From: Liopterus haemorrhoidalis
Lineage: Eukaryota > Arthropoda > Insecta > Coleoptera > Dytiscidae
Direction: 5' to 3'
Assembly (NCBI GenBank): GCA_963971575.1
Contig: OZ020622.1
Location: 29,046,301 to 29,110,300 of the forward strand
Length of the DNA stretch: 64,000 nt
A model generated the notes under the pieces. It worked only from the letters and a program-made list of their open reading frames with translations. It had not been told where the DNA came from and made no database searches. This document shows, piece after piece, positions 51,669 to 62,687 of the stretch (position 1 is its first letter; each line of letters begins with the position of its first letter). The position numbers and the translations under genes were made by a program.

Positions 51669-52600
51669 TCTTGAATAATAATAATAATAATAATAATAAA
51701 TTTTATTTGTTTCAAGGTGCAAACCTTATACAAAAGAGAGAGATAACAGCGAATATAATATGTACATAAGCATACAATATTCAAATTAATCTAAACAATA
51801 AACAATAATAGACTAATAATAATAAATAGAGAAATATATATTATAATATTAAAATATAAATATGTGAAAATATGAAAATATAAAAGTGTAAATATGTGAG
51901 TATGTAACAATAAATATAAATAAATTAATATAGATATTAAATAAATATGTGAAAATACAAAATTATAAATATAAATAAATATAGATATTAAAATATAAAA
52001 ATAAAAAAGGAGATATGTGAAAATATGAATACATAAAAGTATAAAAATGTAAGAATACAAAAATATGAAAATATAAGTATATGGAAGTGTAAAAATGTGA
52101 AAATATGCAAGTTTGAAACTATGTAAATATAAATATATGAAAATGCGAAAGTGTCAAAATATACTAGTTTGAAAATATGAAAATATAAAAGTATAAATAT
52201 ATGAGTAAATGACAATAAATATAAATAAATAAATATAGATATTAAAATATGAAAATATAAAAATAAAAATGGAGATATCTGAAAATATGAATACATAAAA
52301 GTATAAAAATGTAAGAATACAAAAATATACTAATTTGAAAATATGAAAATATAAAAGTATAAATATATGAGTACAGGACGATAAATATAAATAAATAAAT
52401 AAATTAATAAATAAATATAGATATTAAGATATGAAAATATAAAAATAGAAATGTAAAAATGTGAAAATTTGAAAATATGGCAGTATAAGAGTGTAAAAAT
52501 ATCAAAATGTAAGAATATAAAACTGTAAAAATATAAAACTATAAAAATATAAAAATACTAAAACTCAGAAATATAGTATAAAAATAAATAAATATACACA
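51669..52600. repeat. (AAT)n and AT-rich minisatellite
   Basis: (AAT)n at 51677-51700, then ~800 bp of degenerate units on AAAATATGAAAATATAAAAG and ATATAAATATAGATATTAAA. It yields spurious open frames rich in Phe, Ile and Tyr on the minus strand. No gene. Confidence 0.9.
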
Positions 52601-52861
52601 TACAAAAAAATAAAATAAATATATAAATATGTAAAATATAAAATGCAAATATAAAACACAAAAAAACATAAAAATTATAAAATTGAAAAATATTTGAGTA
52701 TTGAAACGAGAGCTATTAGAGACAATAATACTGATAGACATAAGGAGAGACAGGCGGCCTAATATAATTTTAATTTTTACAACAGTTACAACTTTCAAAT
52801 GACCTGATATCATCAAGGATATATAGTTCATCAGATATAGAGTTTGTGGAACAATTGTTAA

Positions 52862-52865
52862 TTAA
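52862..52865. repeat. TTAA target site, left of piggyBac
   Basis: TTAA directly before CCCTTTCGCGAC. Its partner is 59902-59905. Confidence 0.93.
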
Positions 52866-53262
52866 CCCTTTCGCGACTAAGACCGGATATATACGGTTTG
52901 GAGTATGAAGTACCACATAGCGAAGACCGTGTTTTTCTTATGTCATTTTTTCTTACCTTCAGTGGTTAAGACCGTACAAATATCACGGTATAGTGCAAGT
53001 TTATGACGAAGACCGGACGTATACGTCGTCAAAATCATGTTTAATTGTCTAACTGACATGCACCGACCTGTTGCGCAATATTTCGTCAGTTTGTTTTAAT
53101 CTGTCTTAGAGTGTGCATGTATCCGCATTATAAATTAAATAATTCTTTGTTGAAATAAAATACTTGGTAGAAGTAAGTATATTTATTAATTATGTCTTTA
53201 ATACTTTAAATTATTATAGTAAATTTTTTTAATTTTATTAGTTTTATAGCATTTATGGTACG

Positions 53263-54972
53263 ATGAGTCGAAGATTGATAGAATTAGAATTAGAAAAAAT
53301 AGCTCTCGATACAAATTTAAGTGAAGAAGAAGATGAACCTATCAGTAGTGGTGAAAGTGATATAGAAGTAGAAGAAAATTTTGAAGAAGATTTGTCAGAA
53401 AATGAGGCAGACAACGTTTTGGAAGATGTGGTAAGTGAAGATGAAGGACAAGAGGAGCCAGATCATTATAATTGGAAATATGATCCAACATGGACACCTG
53501 AAATCCTTGATTTCGAAGAGCAAAATTATAGTGGTGTTCAAAATCTAAACATCACTATCAATTCTACGCCACTATCAATTTTTAAAGAACTTTTTAATCA
53601 AATTTTGGTTGATAAAATTGTAAATGAATGTAACAATTATTATCAACAATTAAAAGAAACTGAGAAAAATATTCCAAAAAATTTGAGAAATGTGGATTCG
53701 AGTGAATTCATGTGCTTTATTGGTCTCACTTTACTAATGAGTAGAGTTAAAAAATTGAAAGTTTATGACTTTTAGTCAACCAATCCACTGATAGAAACAC
53801 CCATGTTTGCAAAAATTATGAAAAGAGATAGATATATATTTTTACTAAGAATTCTACATTTTTGCGACAATAATGAAAAACAGCAAGACAAATTACTAAA
53901 AGTTAGATTGGTAATTGACGCAATAAAAATATCGTTTCAAAATAATTTTACACCTTATGAGTTTATGTATTGATGAAAGTTTAATTTTGTTGAAAGGACG
54001 TTTGGGATTTAAACAATATATATCATCTAAAAGAAGTAGATTTGGTATAAAAATGTTCCTGATTTGCGATTGCAAAACAGGTTATGTGTTAGATTTCATA
54101 TTTTACACAGGTTCATCCACTGAAATTACAACAGATAGTAATGATTTAGGAAAGACTGGCCAAATAGTTCTCACTTTGCTGGAAAAATATTTAAATAAAA
54201 GACATTCATTGTATGTGGATAATTGGTACTCAAGTCCGTCATTATTTTTATATCTTTACGAAAAAAAAAAACTTACGCCTGTGGAACAGTTAAAAAAAAA
54301 TACAAAATACATGCCGCATCTTCCAGAAAAGTTAAAAACAGGCGATGTTATATTTATCACATCTGGACCTTTATTGGTCATAAAATGGTGTGATAAGAGA
54401 GAAGTAATGATGATAACCACGAAACATGAAATTGGAGTGTCTGAAATTGAAAAAATAGACAGGAAGACAGGAGATCAAATTTTAAAACCATCCGCAATAG
54501 TCGAATATAACAAGTATATGGGTGTTGTAGACCGCTCAGATATGATTTTAAGTAGCACAAAATCTATACGAAAAACCATTAAGTGGTATAAGAAAGTATT
54601 TTTTCATTTAATTGATTTATGCGTTTTAAATTCGCATGCATTATATAATTTAAACAAAGGAAAAAATCCAGCTTTGCCGATTTCCAATTAACACTTATTG
54701 AAGAATTATTTGAAAAATATAATCCTGTTGATAAGTCCTGTACTGTGGGAAGATCACATATAAAAAATCCTATCCGATTGACTTCGAGACATTTATTAAA
54801 AAAATGCCAAACGAAGAGGAAAAAAACAAACGGTAAGGAGATGTGTTGTTTGTTGCAAAAATAAGAAAAGGCGAGAGACCGCATTTTATTGCAAGGAGTG
54901 CAATGCCGCATTATGCTGCACTCCTTGCTTTGAAGTGTATCATACAAAAAAATATTATTATAATAAAAATTA
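53263..54972 (+). pseudogene. piggyBac (PGBD-like) transposase, decayed
   Basis: ATG 53263. Acidic N-terminus (EEEDEPISSGESD). The frame ends at TAG 53773-53775, shifts again near 53955, then runs to 54691 with the catalytic aspartates in CIDESL, YVDNWY and GVVDRSDM. The C-terminal cysteine-rich domain follows in another phase to about 54972 (RRCVVCCKNKK..CKECNAALCCTPCF). All domains of a piggyBac transposase are there in order, but three breaks make it inactive. Confidence 0.9.
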
Positions 54973-55522
54973 ATATTTTGTTTACAATTTTTTTATAAAA
55001 AATTATAATGTTATTATAATTATATTGTCTTGAATTATTCATTCAGTAATGAATTTTGTGATAACACGTGTTAACATCGTCTCTGTGGTTATTAAAAATC
55101 TTCGAGTTTTTCTAGTGCCTAAATTCTGGAAATTGTTATAATAGAGAGAACACTTCGTGATCTATCTCTTGTGTAATTTTCGGAACGCTGTGTGGTAAGA
55201 CAATATCATTTTTAAGGATTGTTATTTTAAAGTTTTTCGCTATATATCTTCGGAGTGGACAATATCATCTTATACAAGAACATGCGAGTGGTAACATAAT
55301 TAGTGCGTCATCTTCTTTCACTTGGAGAACACTGGTGCTACACCTGTGTACGCGAGATTGCCTGCCAACTGTTATTTGCTGTCCATCGTCCATCACTGCC
55401 CACACGCCTACGCGCCAACTGACTGGTGATACACTAGTGTATGTTTGGCTGCCTACCAACTGTAAATTGTTGTTTGCTTACATATCTCAACTGTTCTTGG
55501 TTCTTTTTATTATCAAGTCTCA

Positions 55523-56455
55523 ATGGCTGATAGAAACAAACATTGTTCTATTTGTAATGAGCCGGTTAACCGGCAGAATGGTGGATTTGAATGCTCAGGC
55601 CCGTGTAACAAAAAATTTCACACAAAATGTGGGACAGTACCAATAGACCTGATAAAATTCAAGGATACACCGGGTTTTTCAGTCAAGTGTCCTAATTGTA
55701 TTAAAAATACACCGACAGGGATTTCGACTAGCATTTCTAACCTCAAGGATGAGCTTATGGCTAAATTAGACAACATACACTCTGAGATATCCTCCGTCAA
55801 GCGTCAACAGAGTGAATTTGCGACTTGACTGCAGCATTTCAGTGACGTCATTGATGACTTTCATGTAGAGATGACTCAAATGAGGGAGAAAGTAAAATCC
55901 GTTGCTAAGCTGGAAGCAGATATCACCTCTTTGCGTAAAGAAAACAACGATATGAGGAAGGAATTAAATAATATGCAACAATACTCTCGTAGGGAAAATG
56001 TTGAAATTCTAGGGGCTAAAGAAACAGGCAATGAGGACATCTTGAACATTATTACAACTATAGGCGCTCATGTGGGCTGCACTATAGAGCGAAATGACTT
56101 AGTAACATATCATAGAGTAGCCCACAACCAGGAAGGGGACAAAAAGCCTAAAGCTATCATTGCAAAATTTGCAAATAGATTTAAAAAAGAATCATTTATT
56201 GGAGCCTCCAGGCTGAATAAGAATAAAGGATTAACAGGAAAGGAACTGAACTTAAATGACGGCATGGATAAAATTTTTGTTAACGATCATCTTACTCTAC
56301 TAAACAAGGAACTACTTAGGAAGGCTACAGCGCTATGTCACGCTAAAGAATACAAATATATTTGGGTTCGAGATTGTCGTATTCTAGTACGCAAGACAGA
56401 TGAATCCAGATTTATTCATATTGATAGTGAACTAGCACTTCAAAAAATCGTATAA
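55523..56455 (+). pseudogene. LINE E ORF1 with PHD-like finger, one in-frame TGA
   Basis: ATG 55523. CSICNEPV...GFECSGPCNKKFHTKC...VKCPNC is a C4HC3 PHD-type finger (residues ~8-58), then a coiled coil. A TGA at 55826-55828 breaks a single continuous phase that goes on to 56455. YSRRENVEILGAKE, and a C-terminal domain like transposase-22/L1 ORF1p, follow. It coats RNA and may bind modified histones. Confidence 0.8.
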
Positions 56456-56507
56456 ATAATAAAAAATTCGTTCCTTAATTACTAAGTTTTTTCTTTAGTA
56501 GTTCATT

Positions 56508-59368
56508 ATGAGCCTATCTACCTACTTTCAAAATGTCAACGGTCTTCGCACCAAAACTGACCAATTCCTAACCTCATCAACAGTCAGCAGTTATGACATA
56601 ATTTGTTTATGTGAAACTAATCTAAATATCGAACAATGAGATTTTCGACTGCAAAAAATACAATGTGTTTCGAAAGGATCGTGATAATTTAATTTGTAAA
56701 AGTGATGGTGGGGGTGTACTTATTGCGGTATCCCGTGATCTTCGTGCTCAATTACAAGAGTGGTCCACTAACGGCATCTGTGAGGACCTGTGGGTATCAG
56801 TTCAACTGAATCCAACGAAGACATTGCATATATGTTGTGTTTATAACCCTCCTTATTCTACCTACAACAACTTGTTGGCTCATTGTAATAAGATTAATGA
56901 TAAGATTCAACTGCATTTTAATGATGACTTTCTGATGGTGGGTGATTACAACTTACCAGATATAACATGGCAGTATTCACATTTTTATTCTTATTTAAAA
57001 CCTAGTAACAATATCACTATCACTTCTAGATTATTGGTTGACACTTTATCTTTCCTTCAATTCAATCAGTGTAATCATGTTACAAACGCTAATAATAAAA
57101 TCTTAGATTTAGTATTATATACTACTCCTTCTGTTATAACAATTAGTAATAGTTCGTTTCCATTGGTTTCAGAGGAAAGCCATCACCCGGCCTTGTCAAT
57201 ATCACTTGCTCTTAAAAATTATGATACTTTAAAAGATATGCCGTATCAAAGAAGAAATTATAAAAAGGCAAACTATGATCAGATTAATCTATCTCTCAAT
57301 GATATTGACTGGGACCATGAATTTGAAAATAAATCAATCAATACATGTATAGACATATTTTATGCTAGAGTCAGGAACGTTCTTGATAATTTCTGACCTT
57401 TACGCTTAGTAAAAAAATGCAAACATCCGTATTGGGTTTCCTCAGAAACTAAGAGAGTAATAAATGAGAAAGACAGATATCATAAACGATGGAATATATA
57501 TAAAAATAATTTAGACTATGCCACTTTCTCATTGTTACGCATGCGGTCAAAACAATTACTGAGAAATGACCACAAAAGGTTTATTAACAACATTGCAGAA
57601 TCTATTAGTGAGAATATAAAACCTTTCTGGTCATTTCTCAAGAGTAAAAAAAATAGTAATAGTCTTCCCAGCGTTATGTCTCTAAATGGCACAAGATTGG
57701 CTAATACCCAAGATATTTGCAATTCCTTTTCGGATTATTTTGCGTCAGTCTTTGAGTCGAATGATACTCCTGTAGACGATAGTATAATTAATTCCCTAAA
57801 TAATTCATGCAGCTTTACTATAAATAATATTTCACTACTGGAGATCGACAATCAAATTTCTAAACTAGATAAACATAAAAGTGCAGGGCATGACGACCTA
57901 CCTCCTTGTTTTATAAAGCAATGTAACTCCTCCTTACAATATCCATTGTACATTTTATTTAACAAATCTTTATGTGAAGGTGTTTTTACATCTTTTTGGA
58001 AAAAAGCCAAAATCTGTCCGGTATTTAAAGATGGAAATAAATCCTGTATTGAGAATTACAGGCCAATATCTCTCCTACCTGTTTTAGGGAAGATTTTTGA
58101 AGCATGCGTGGTAAATCAATTGTTTTTCCAAATAAAAAATAATATATTGTCCATGCAACATGGTTTTTATGCAGGTCGCTCGGTTTTAACTAATCTTGTG
58201 CCATATTTACAATATATAAATGATTGTCTTGATAACCGACAGCAAGTAACCGCAATTTACAGACTTTTCTAAGGCCTTTGATAAGGTACATCATCCAACT
58301 CTAATGCTGAAATTAGAGAAGTTTGGTATCTGCGGCAGCTTGCTCCGATGGCTAAAATCATATTTGTGCAACAGAAGTCAATATATTGCCATAAACAGCA
58401 GTCTATCATCTCTTGTTCCCGTGACGTCAGGAGTGCCGCAAGGATCTCATATTGGGCCACTCATATTTTCTATCTTTATTAACAACATAGATTCCTGTTT
58501 TCAGCATTCCAAATTCCTTCTGTATGCGGATGATTTGAAAATCTTTAAATGTGTTACCAATGATAATCATTGTCTTGAATTACAGGCTGATCTTAATAGG
58601 TTGAATAACTTTTGTATCACCAATAAAATTAGTCTCAACGAAAGTAAATGTAAGATTATAAATTTTACTAGGAACTACGTAAATCGTTACACACTGAATT
58701 ATAATATAAATGGTAAAAATCTCCAGGAAGTGCATCACATTAAAGACTTAGGGATACTGTTGGACTCTAAACTCATCTTTGATATACATATATATAAAAT
58801 AGTACAAAAAGCACTTAGAAATGTTGGTTTTATTTTCCGTGTCACAAGAGAGTTCAAGTCGATTAAAACACACATCATATTATATAACAGTCTTGTTCGT
58901 AGCCATCTCGAGTTTGCTAGTACCGTCTGGAACCCTCAGTACAGTAATTATATTAATCACTTAGAAGGTGTACAAAAGAAATTTATCAATAAACTTAACT
59001 TCAAATTTAACCGTCCAAATTATTACAAATCATATGAATTTAATTTGCAACATTACAAAATGGTTAGTCTTTATAACAGAAGAATTATTCTTGATCTTTC
59101 TTTAGCACATAAAATATTAAATAATTCAGTAGACGTTCAACATTTCCTCCTTTTTATTAATTACAATGTCTTCAGCTATTTAGTAATAAATCCTCCGTTA
59201 TTAAATATTCCGTACAGTCGCTCTAACTCTAATTTAAACTCACCTATTAATCGACTTTGGAGAACAGTAAATGCGGTGAACAGCCAAATCGACATATTCA
59301 GCTGTCCTGTCAATACGTATAAAAAACTCTGTTTAGGGCTTTTATTGACTTCTGATGTACTGAGCTAA
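56508..59368 (+). pseudogene. LINE E ORF2 endonuclease and reverse transcriptase, decayed
   Basis: ATG 56508 starts TYFQNVNGLRTKTD, with a stop at ~56637. Endonuclease continues at 56665-57396 (MVGDYNLPDITW, ESHHPALS). RT follows in pieces: 57532-58272 (CPVFKDGNKSCIENYRPISL) and 58304-59368 (SGVPQGSHIGP, YADDLKIF, LVRSHLEFASTVW). The palm Asp region is lost between the frames at 58262-58300 by a small shift. At least three breaks. Confidence 0.85.
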
Positions 59369-59901
59369 TATTAGTTCTATAACCACTTCAAATTGTATTT
59401 CAAATCCTATATAATATTATTATATTATTATATTCAAATTGTATTCTATATTTTCACATCTGTGCGTATTGTAATATAAATGTATTTATTAACTACTTAA
59501 ACAATGTTAATAACTAGTTAACAATTATTGTAATCTGTGTTGTACAGTAATTGGGGCGGCTCTATGAGTACGTCCTGTTGTACAGCCTATTCTTAATAAA
59601 TAAATAAATAAATAAATAACTGTAAATTTTGATAATTTATGTTTATAAATAATTATATTTCTTTTGTATATAATCTTATTTTTACTCTCCCTATTAAATA
59701 AAAATAAAAAAAATAAATAAATCATAAAAAATATATATAATACATTTGTATACAAGTACGATTGTTGTTGATTGTTTTAAAACCGAAGACCGTGTTTTCT
59801 CGATAAAATTTGCTTCAACTACGAACGCCGTACGATTCCGCACGGGCTTAGAATGCCCGTCCAGGGGGCACGACTTGAAAAATTCGCCCGTCGCGAAAGG
59901 G

Positions 59902-59905
59902 TTAA
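59902..59905. repeat. TTAA target site, right of piggyBac
   Basis: TTAA directly after GTCGCGAAAGGG. Matches the left copy and the empty site at ~50126. Confidence 0.93.
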
Positions 59906-60700
59906 TGTCACGTGTACTGCAAAATAAATAATAATAATTTAAAAAAAAAAAACATACAGCATACATACAATATACAGAAGTTTTAAAAAAATTACTTTTT
60001 AAAGAAAGAAGTTTTAAAAAAATTAGTTCTTAAAAAAAGAAGTTTAAAAAAAATTACTTTACTAACAAGAACTGTTAGTGAAGTAAACTGTTACTCATAA
60101 AGCTTAAACTGTGTCTCTTTAAATGAAACTTGGACTGCAAAATAATAACTTTACAGTGCACGTTTCATTTTAATTTATACACTTCTTTTTGGTTTTATTT
60201 TTTTATCATTTGACCACCAATCTAAAGTTAGATCTCTGTAGATTGTTTTGGGAAGTTCTTGTTTCACAATGCTCCAATGCCCCTGATACACTTCCCGTAC
60301 TTTTAATGTTGCTTGTTCGTACAAAGACATGGTATGTACTTACCGGAATGTATTGTGTTGAGAGATTTTTGCTTAGAAGCCCAGATCTTGACACAGGCCC
60401 CCAAATTTTTAATTTTTCAGCGATGTACTTACTCCCAACACTCACAATCTGCTGTGATTGTGTTGGGAGATTTTCGCCTAGAAGACCAGATCTTGATGCA
60501 GACCCCAGAATTTTTAATTCTTCAGCGTTATTATTTAACAGATTCAGGGTGCACCTTTAATACGCGCACTCTTAGTCTGTTTATTTAACATACGATGTGA
60601 TGGATTAAACGGACACGTTACAAAATGATGCGCAAAATTATTTTGTTTTGACATTCTTGAAACTGAATCGAATATGAACCTACCGTTAAATCAGCGTGCA
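59906..60700. repeat. Left part of the Polinton C region: duplicated with 50.1-51.6 kb
   Basis: From 59906 the sequence resumes the host side of the piggyBac site, then a degenerate version of the inverted repeat and, from 60185, a 150-bp piece of the decayed gene (minus strand, ATG at 60331), then its upstream repeats. It is the second copy of what is seen at 50.1-51.6 kb. Confidence 0.7.
60188..60331 (-). pseudogene. 5' end of the unknown Polinton-C-type gene
   Basis: ATG at 60331, reading ~48 residues highly similar to the gene at 51168 (VYQGHWSIVKQELPKT), then broken off at ~60188 where the inverted repeat begins. Divergently placed to the Polinton C genes at 60905. Confidence 0.55.
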
Positions 60701-60904
60701 TTTATACTAGTCTACATTTTTATATTCACCACCCAACAATATTACATAACATTTACATTTTAATTTTTACAACAATTACAACTTGCAAATGACCTGATTT
60801 CATCAAGGATTTCTAGACAACTTTCACTTTTCCCGATTTAGAGTATAAATACGGATCTAATCCAAAACGAAAACAGTTTTGTGCGTCAATTGTATATTAG
60901 AGAC

Positions 60905-61289
60905 ATGTCTGCAAATAATCTCGCAACAGCATTTAATAAAGTTGGGTATTCTAAACCAACTTTACCGTTAAATAATTTAGTTGTAAATCAAAAATATAAA
61001 ATAATAGTATTAAGAAGAGTAAATACAAGAGGATGGCCAAAGGTTGCTGGTTGAATTGGATGAAGCTGTGATAGTTTTCGGGCGCAAATAGCCTTTGTTG
61101 CTGTGCGCCAAAAATTTTAACTAACTAACTGTGATATATTTCGGGCCACGATACAATACCATTGAGGACGAGCAATTAGAGCAAGCCAACGAAGCGGCTA
61201 GAACAGGGCGCGCATATTTAATATCTCACGGTGAAAAGACTGGTAGCAATAAATCAAATACTGTCGAAATCGAATTCAGTTTTGAATAA
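60905..61289 (+). pseudogene. Polinton C gene of unknown function, frameshifted and with LINE microinsertion
   Basis: ATG 60905. N-terminal LPLNNLVVNQKYKIIVLRRVNTR, then a shift near 61050, then ELDEAVI, the 55-bp LINE scrap, and FGPRYNTIEDEQLEQANEAA...VEIEFSF to 61289. I recall similar small proteins (leading 'kY.I...r..T..G' and 'LP.RY') as common hypotheticals in arthropod genomes; no known function. It lies 83 bp before polB. Confidence 0.55.
61074..61128 (+). mobile_element. 55-bp 3' scrap of an I-type LINE with 8-bp target duplication
   Basis: TTTTCGGGCGCAAATAGCC...TTAACTAACTAA equals the last bases of LINE D (inverse of 40847-40905). CTGTGATA flanks it at 61066-61073 and 61129-61136. 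An extreme 5' truncation by target-primed reverse transcription. Confidence 0.92.
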
Positions 61290-61371
61290 TACATAAAATA
61301 AAATAAAATTAATAATAATAATATTTGTTAAATAAAAAGTGATTAACTATAGAAAAATTGAAATATATAAT

Positions 61372-62687
61372 ATGAATTGTGATATAATTAACAATACTAC
61401 TGATGAAGTTATTAAAAATTTAAGGAATGCTTTGACATTGATTAAAAGAAACGATGAAGCCAAAATTTGTGTAAACATCTGAATAAAATAATTTTAACAG
61501 TTCAAAAAGTCATTCGAACATCTAAAAATCATAACAGGAGGTGTGGAAAAGAAAATTTACATAAATTGGAAGCAAATCTCATTATTTTAAAGTATTACCG
61601 TGAAAAATTAAAAACTTTAAAAAATAATCAGCTGAAGATAGAAGCAGGACTCAAACGCAAACGAATACAAAATAATCTAATATGGGTGGATGTAAAGTCA
61701 GTTTTCAAAAATCGAATTAAAACTGGAGCAATAATCAAAAAACCTGGGTACAAAGATCCAAAAATATTCTTTCAAAAAAGTAAGAATATTTTTATAAACA
61801 GAATCAGAAATGCTTTGAAAACTTCAATTTTAAAAGTTAACACTCTCTTCAGTGTAGAATTTATTCTTTTCACAACGGGAAACATTGAATTAAAAAAATC
61901 TAACGTTAAGAACATTGAAATTGATAACGGAACTGATATTTCTGCCTGTCTTGATAAACATGTTACAGAAAAACTACAAAATAAATAATAGAATATTCAA
62001 GAAAAAGATTCTGGGTGGGCTTTATGCAATATTCTGCATCTAAAAGTGAACATAAATAACAATTTACCTATCGCAGCCAGCGCATATATTGAATTGCCTC
62101 AAGATATTAAAATTTTAAAAGCAATCATTAATATTAAAAATAATGACAATTATTGCTTTTTGTGGGCTCTAATGTCAGCTCTATACCCCATTCACAAAAA
62201 CTCAGATCGTGTTTCTTCCTATCCACATTTTGAAGATGTATTACAATATGATGGAATTGATTTTCCAATTAAAATAAAAGATATATCAAAATTTGAAGAT
62301 ATGAACAATTTGGTTATAAATGTATACACCCTTGAAAAAATTGGTAGAAAACATGAAGTAGTTCCGGTTAAGCTCAGCACTAAATTTAATAATAATATGA
62401 ATGCAATCAACCTTCTGATGATGTGTTCGAATGATGAGCAGTAAGAAGAAGAAGATGAAATGATTGAATATTACCAGGAACAACAGACACATCAGAGCCC
62501 CTGAAAATTATCACTTTATGTGGCTTTAAAATTTATCCATGCTCTCACGTAGACAAGTTTCTAAAAGTTATAAACCGTTGTTATGTGATAGATGTCTCAA
62601 TTTTTTTAGAACACAAACATCATTGCAAAAACATGTGATATATTGTATTGAAGCAAATAAATTCAGACTTGAAGTTCCAGATGAGAA
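61372..62687 (+). pseudogene. polB: Polinton C DNA polymerase B, N-terminal third, decayed
   Basis: ATG 61372, shift near 61470, then a frame to 61988 matching the N-terminal region of Polinton B polB ([20 protein letters not shown]). After stops, QEKDSGW, then 62046-62444 with NYCFLWALMSALYPIHKNSD and PHFE. Then stops, a zinc-finger piece (LCDRCLNFF...), cut at ~62687 by the LINE. The exonuclease and palm are missing. There is no intron at the [10 protein letters not shown] point, unlike Polinton A. Confidence 0.85.

Larger units (their letters stand above)
55050..59620 (+). mobile_element. Jockey-type LINE E nested in piggyBac
   Basis: Plus-strand non-LTR element with ORF1 (55523), ORF2 (56508) and a 3' (AAAT)n tail at 59598-59620. 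The 5' end is approximate. It belongs to the same broad type as the LINE in Polinton B (related ORF2 and tail) but is far more decayed. Confidence 0.82.
52866..59901 (+). mobile_element. piggyBac element (7.0 kb including a nested LINE)
   Basis: Terminal inverted repeat CCCTTTCGCGAC on both ends, TTAA flanks, and a decayed piggyBac transposase near the left end. Most of the extra length (about 55.0-59.6 kb) is a LINE. Internal repeats on the theme AAGACCG-GT-TATAC (52880-53040) and AAGACCGTGTTTTCTC (59787-59803) suggest transposase binding sites at both ends. Confidence 0.93.
60200..62687 (+). mobile_element. Polinton C, truncated left part
   Basis: Contains a divergent minus-strand gene start, an unknown plus-strand gene and the N-terminal third of a polB distinct from A and B. 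TATAAATAC at 60844-60852 precedes the plus-strand genes. It ends where an I-type LINE begins at about 62688. Confidence 0.65.

Noticed and set aside
51791..52296. Long hydrophobic frames (Phe/Ile/Tyr-rich) suggesting membrane proteins
   Set aside because: They translate an AT-rich minisatellite; periodic DNA, not a gene.
55050..59650. AATTTTG-containing flanks as target duplication of LINE E
   Set aside because: The two sides are similar but not identical and the 5' end is uncertain, so no duplication is claimed.
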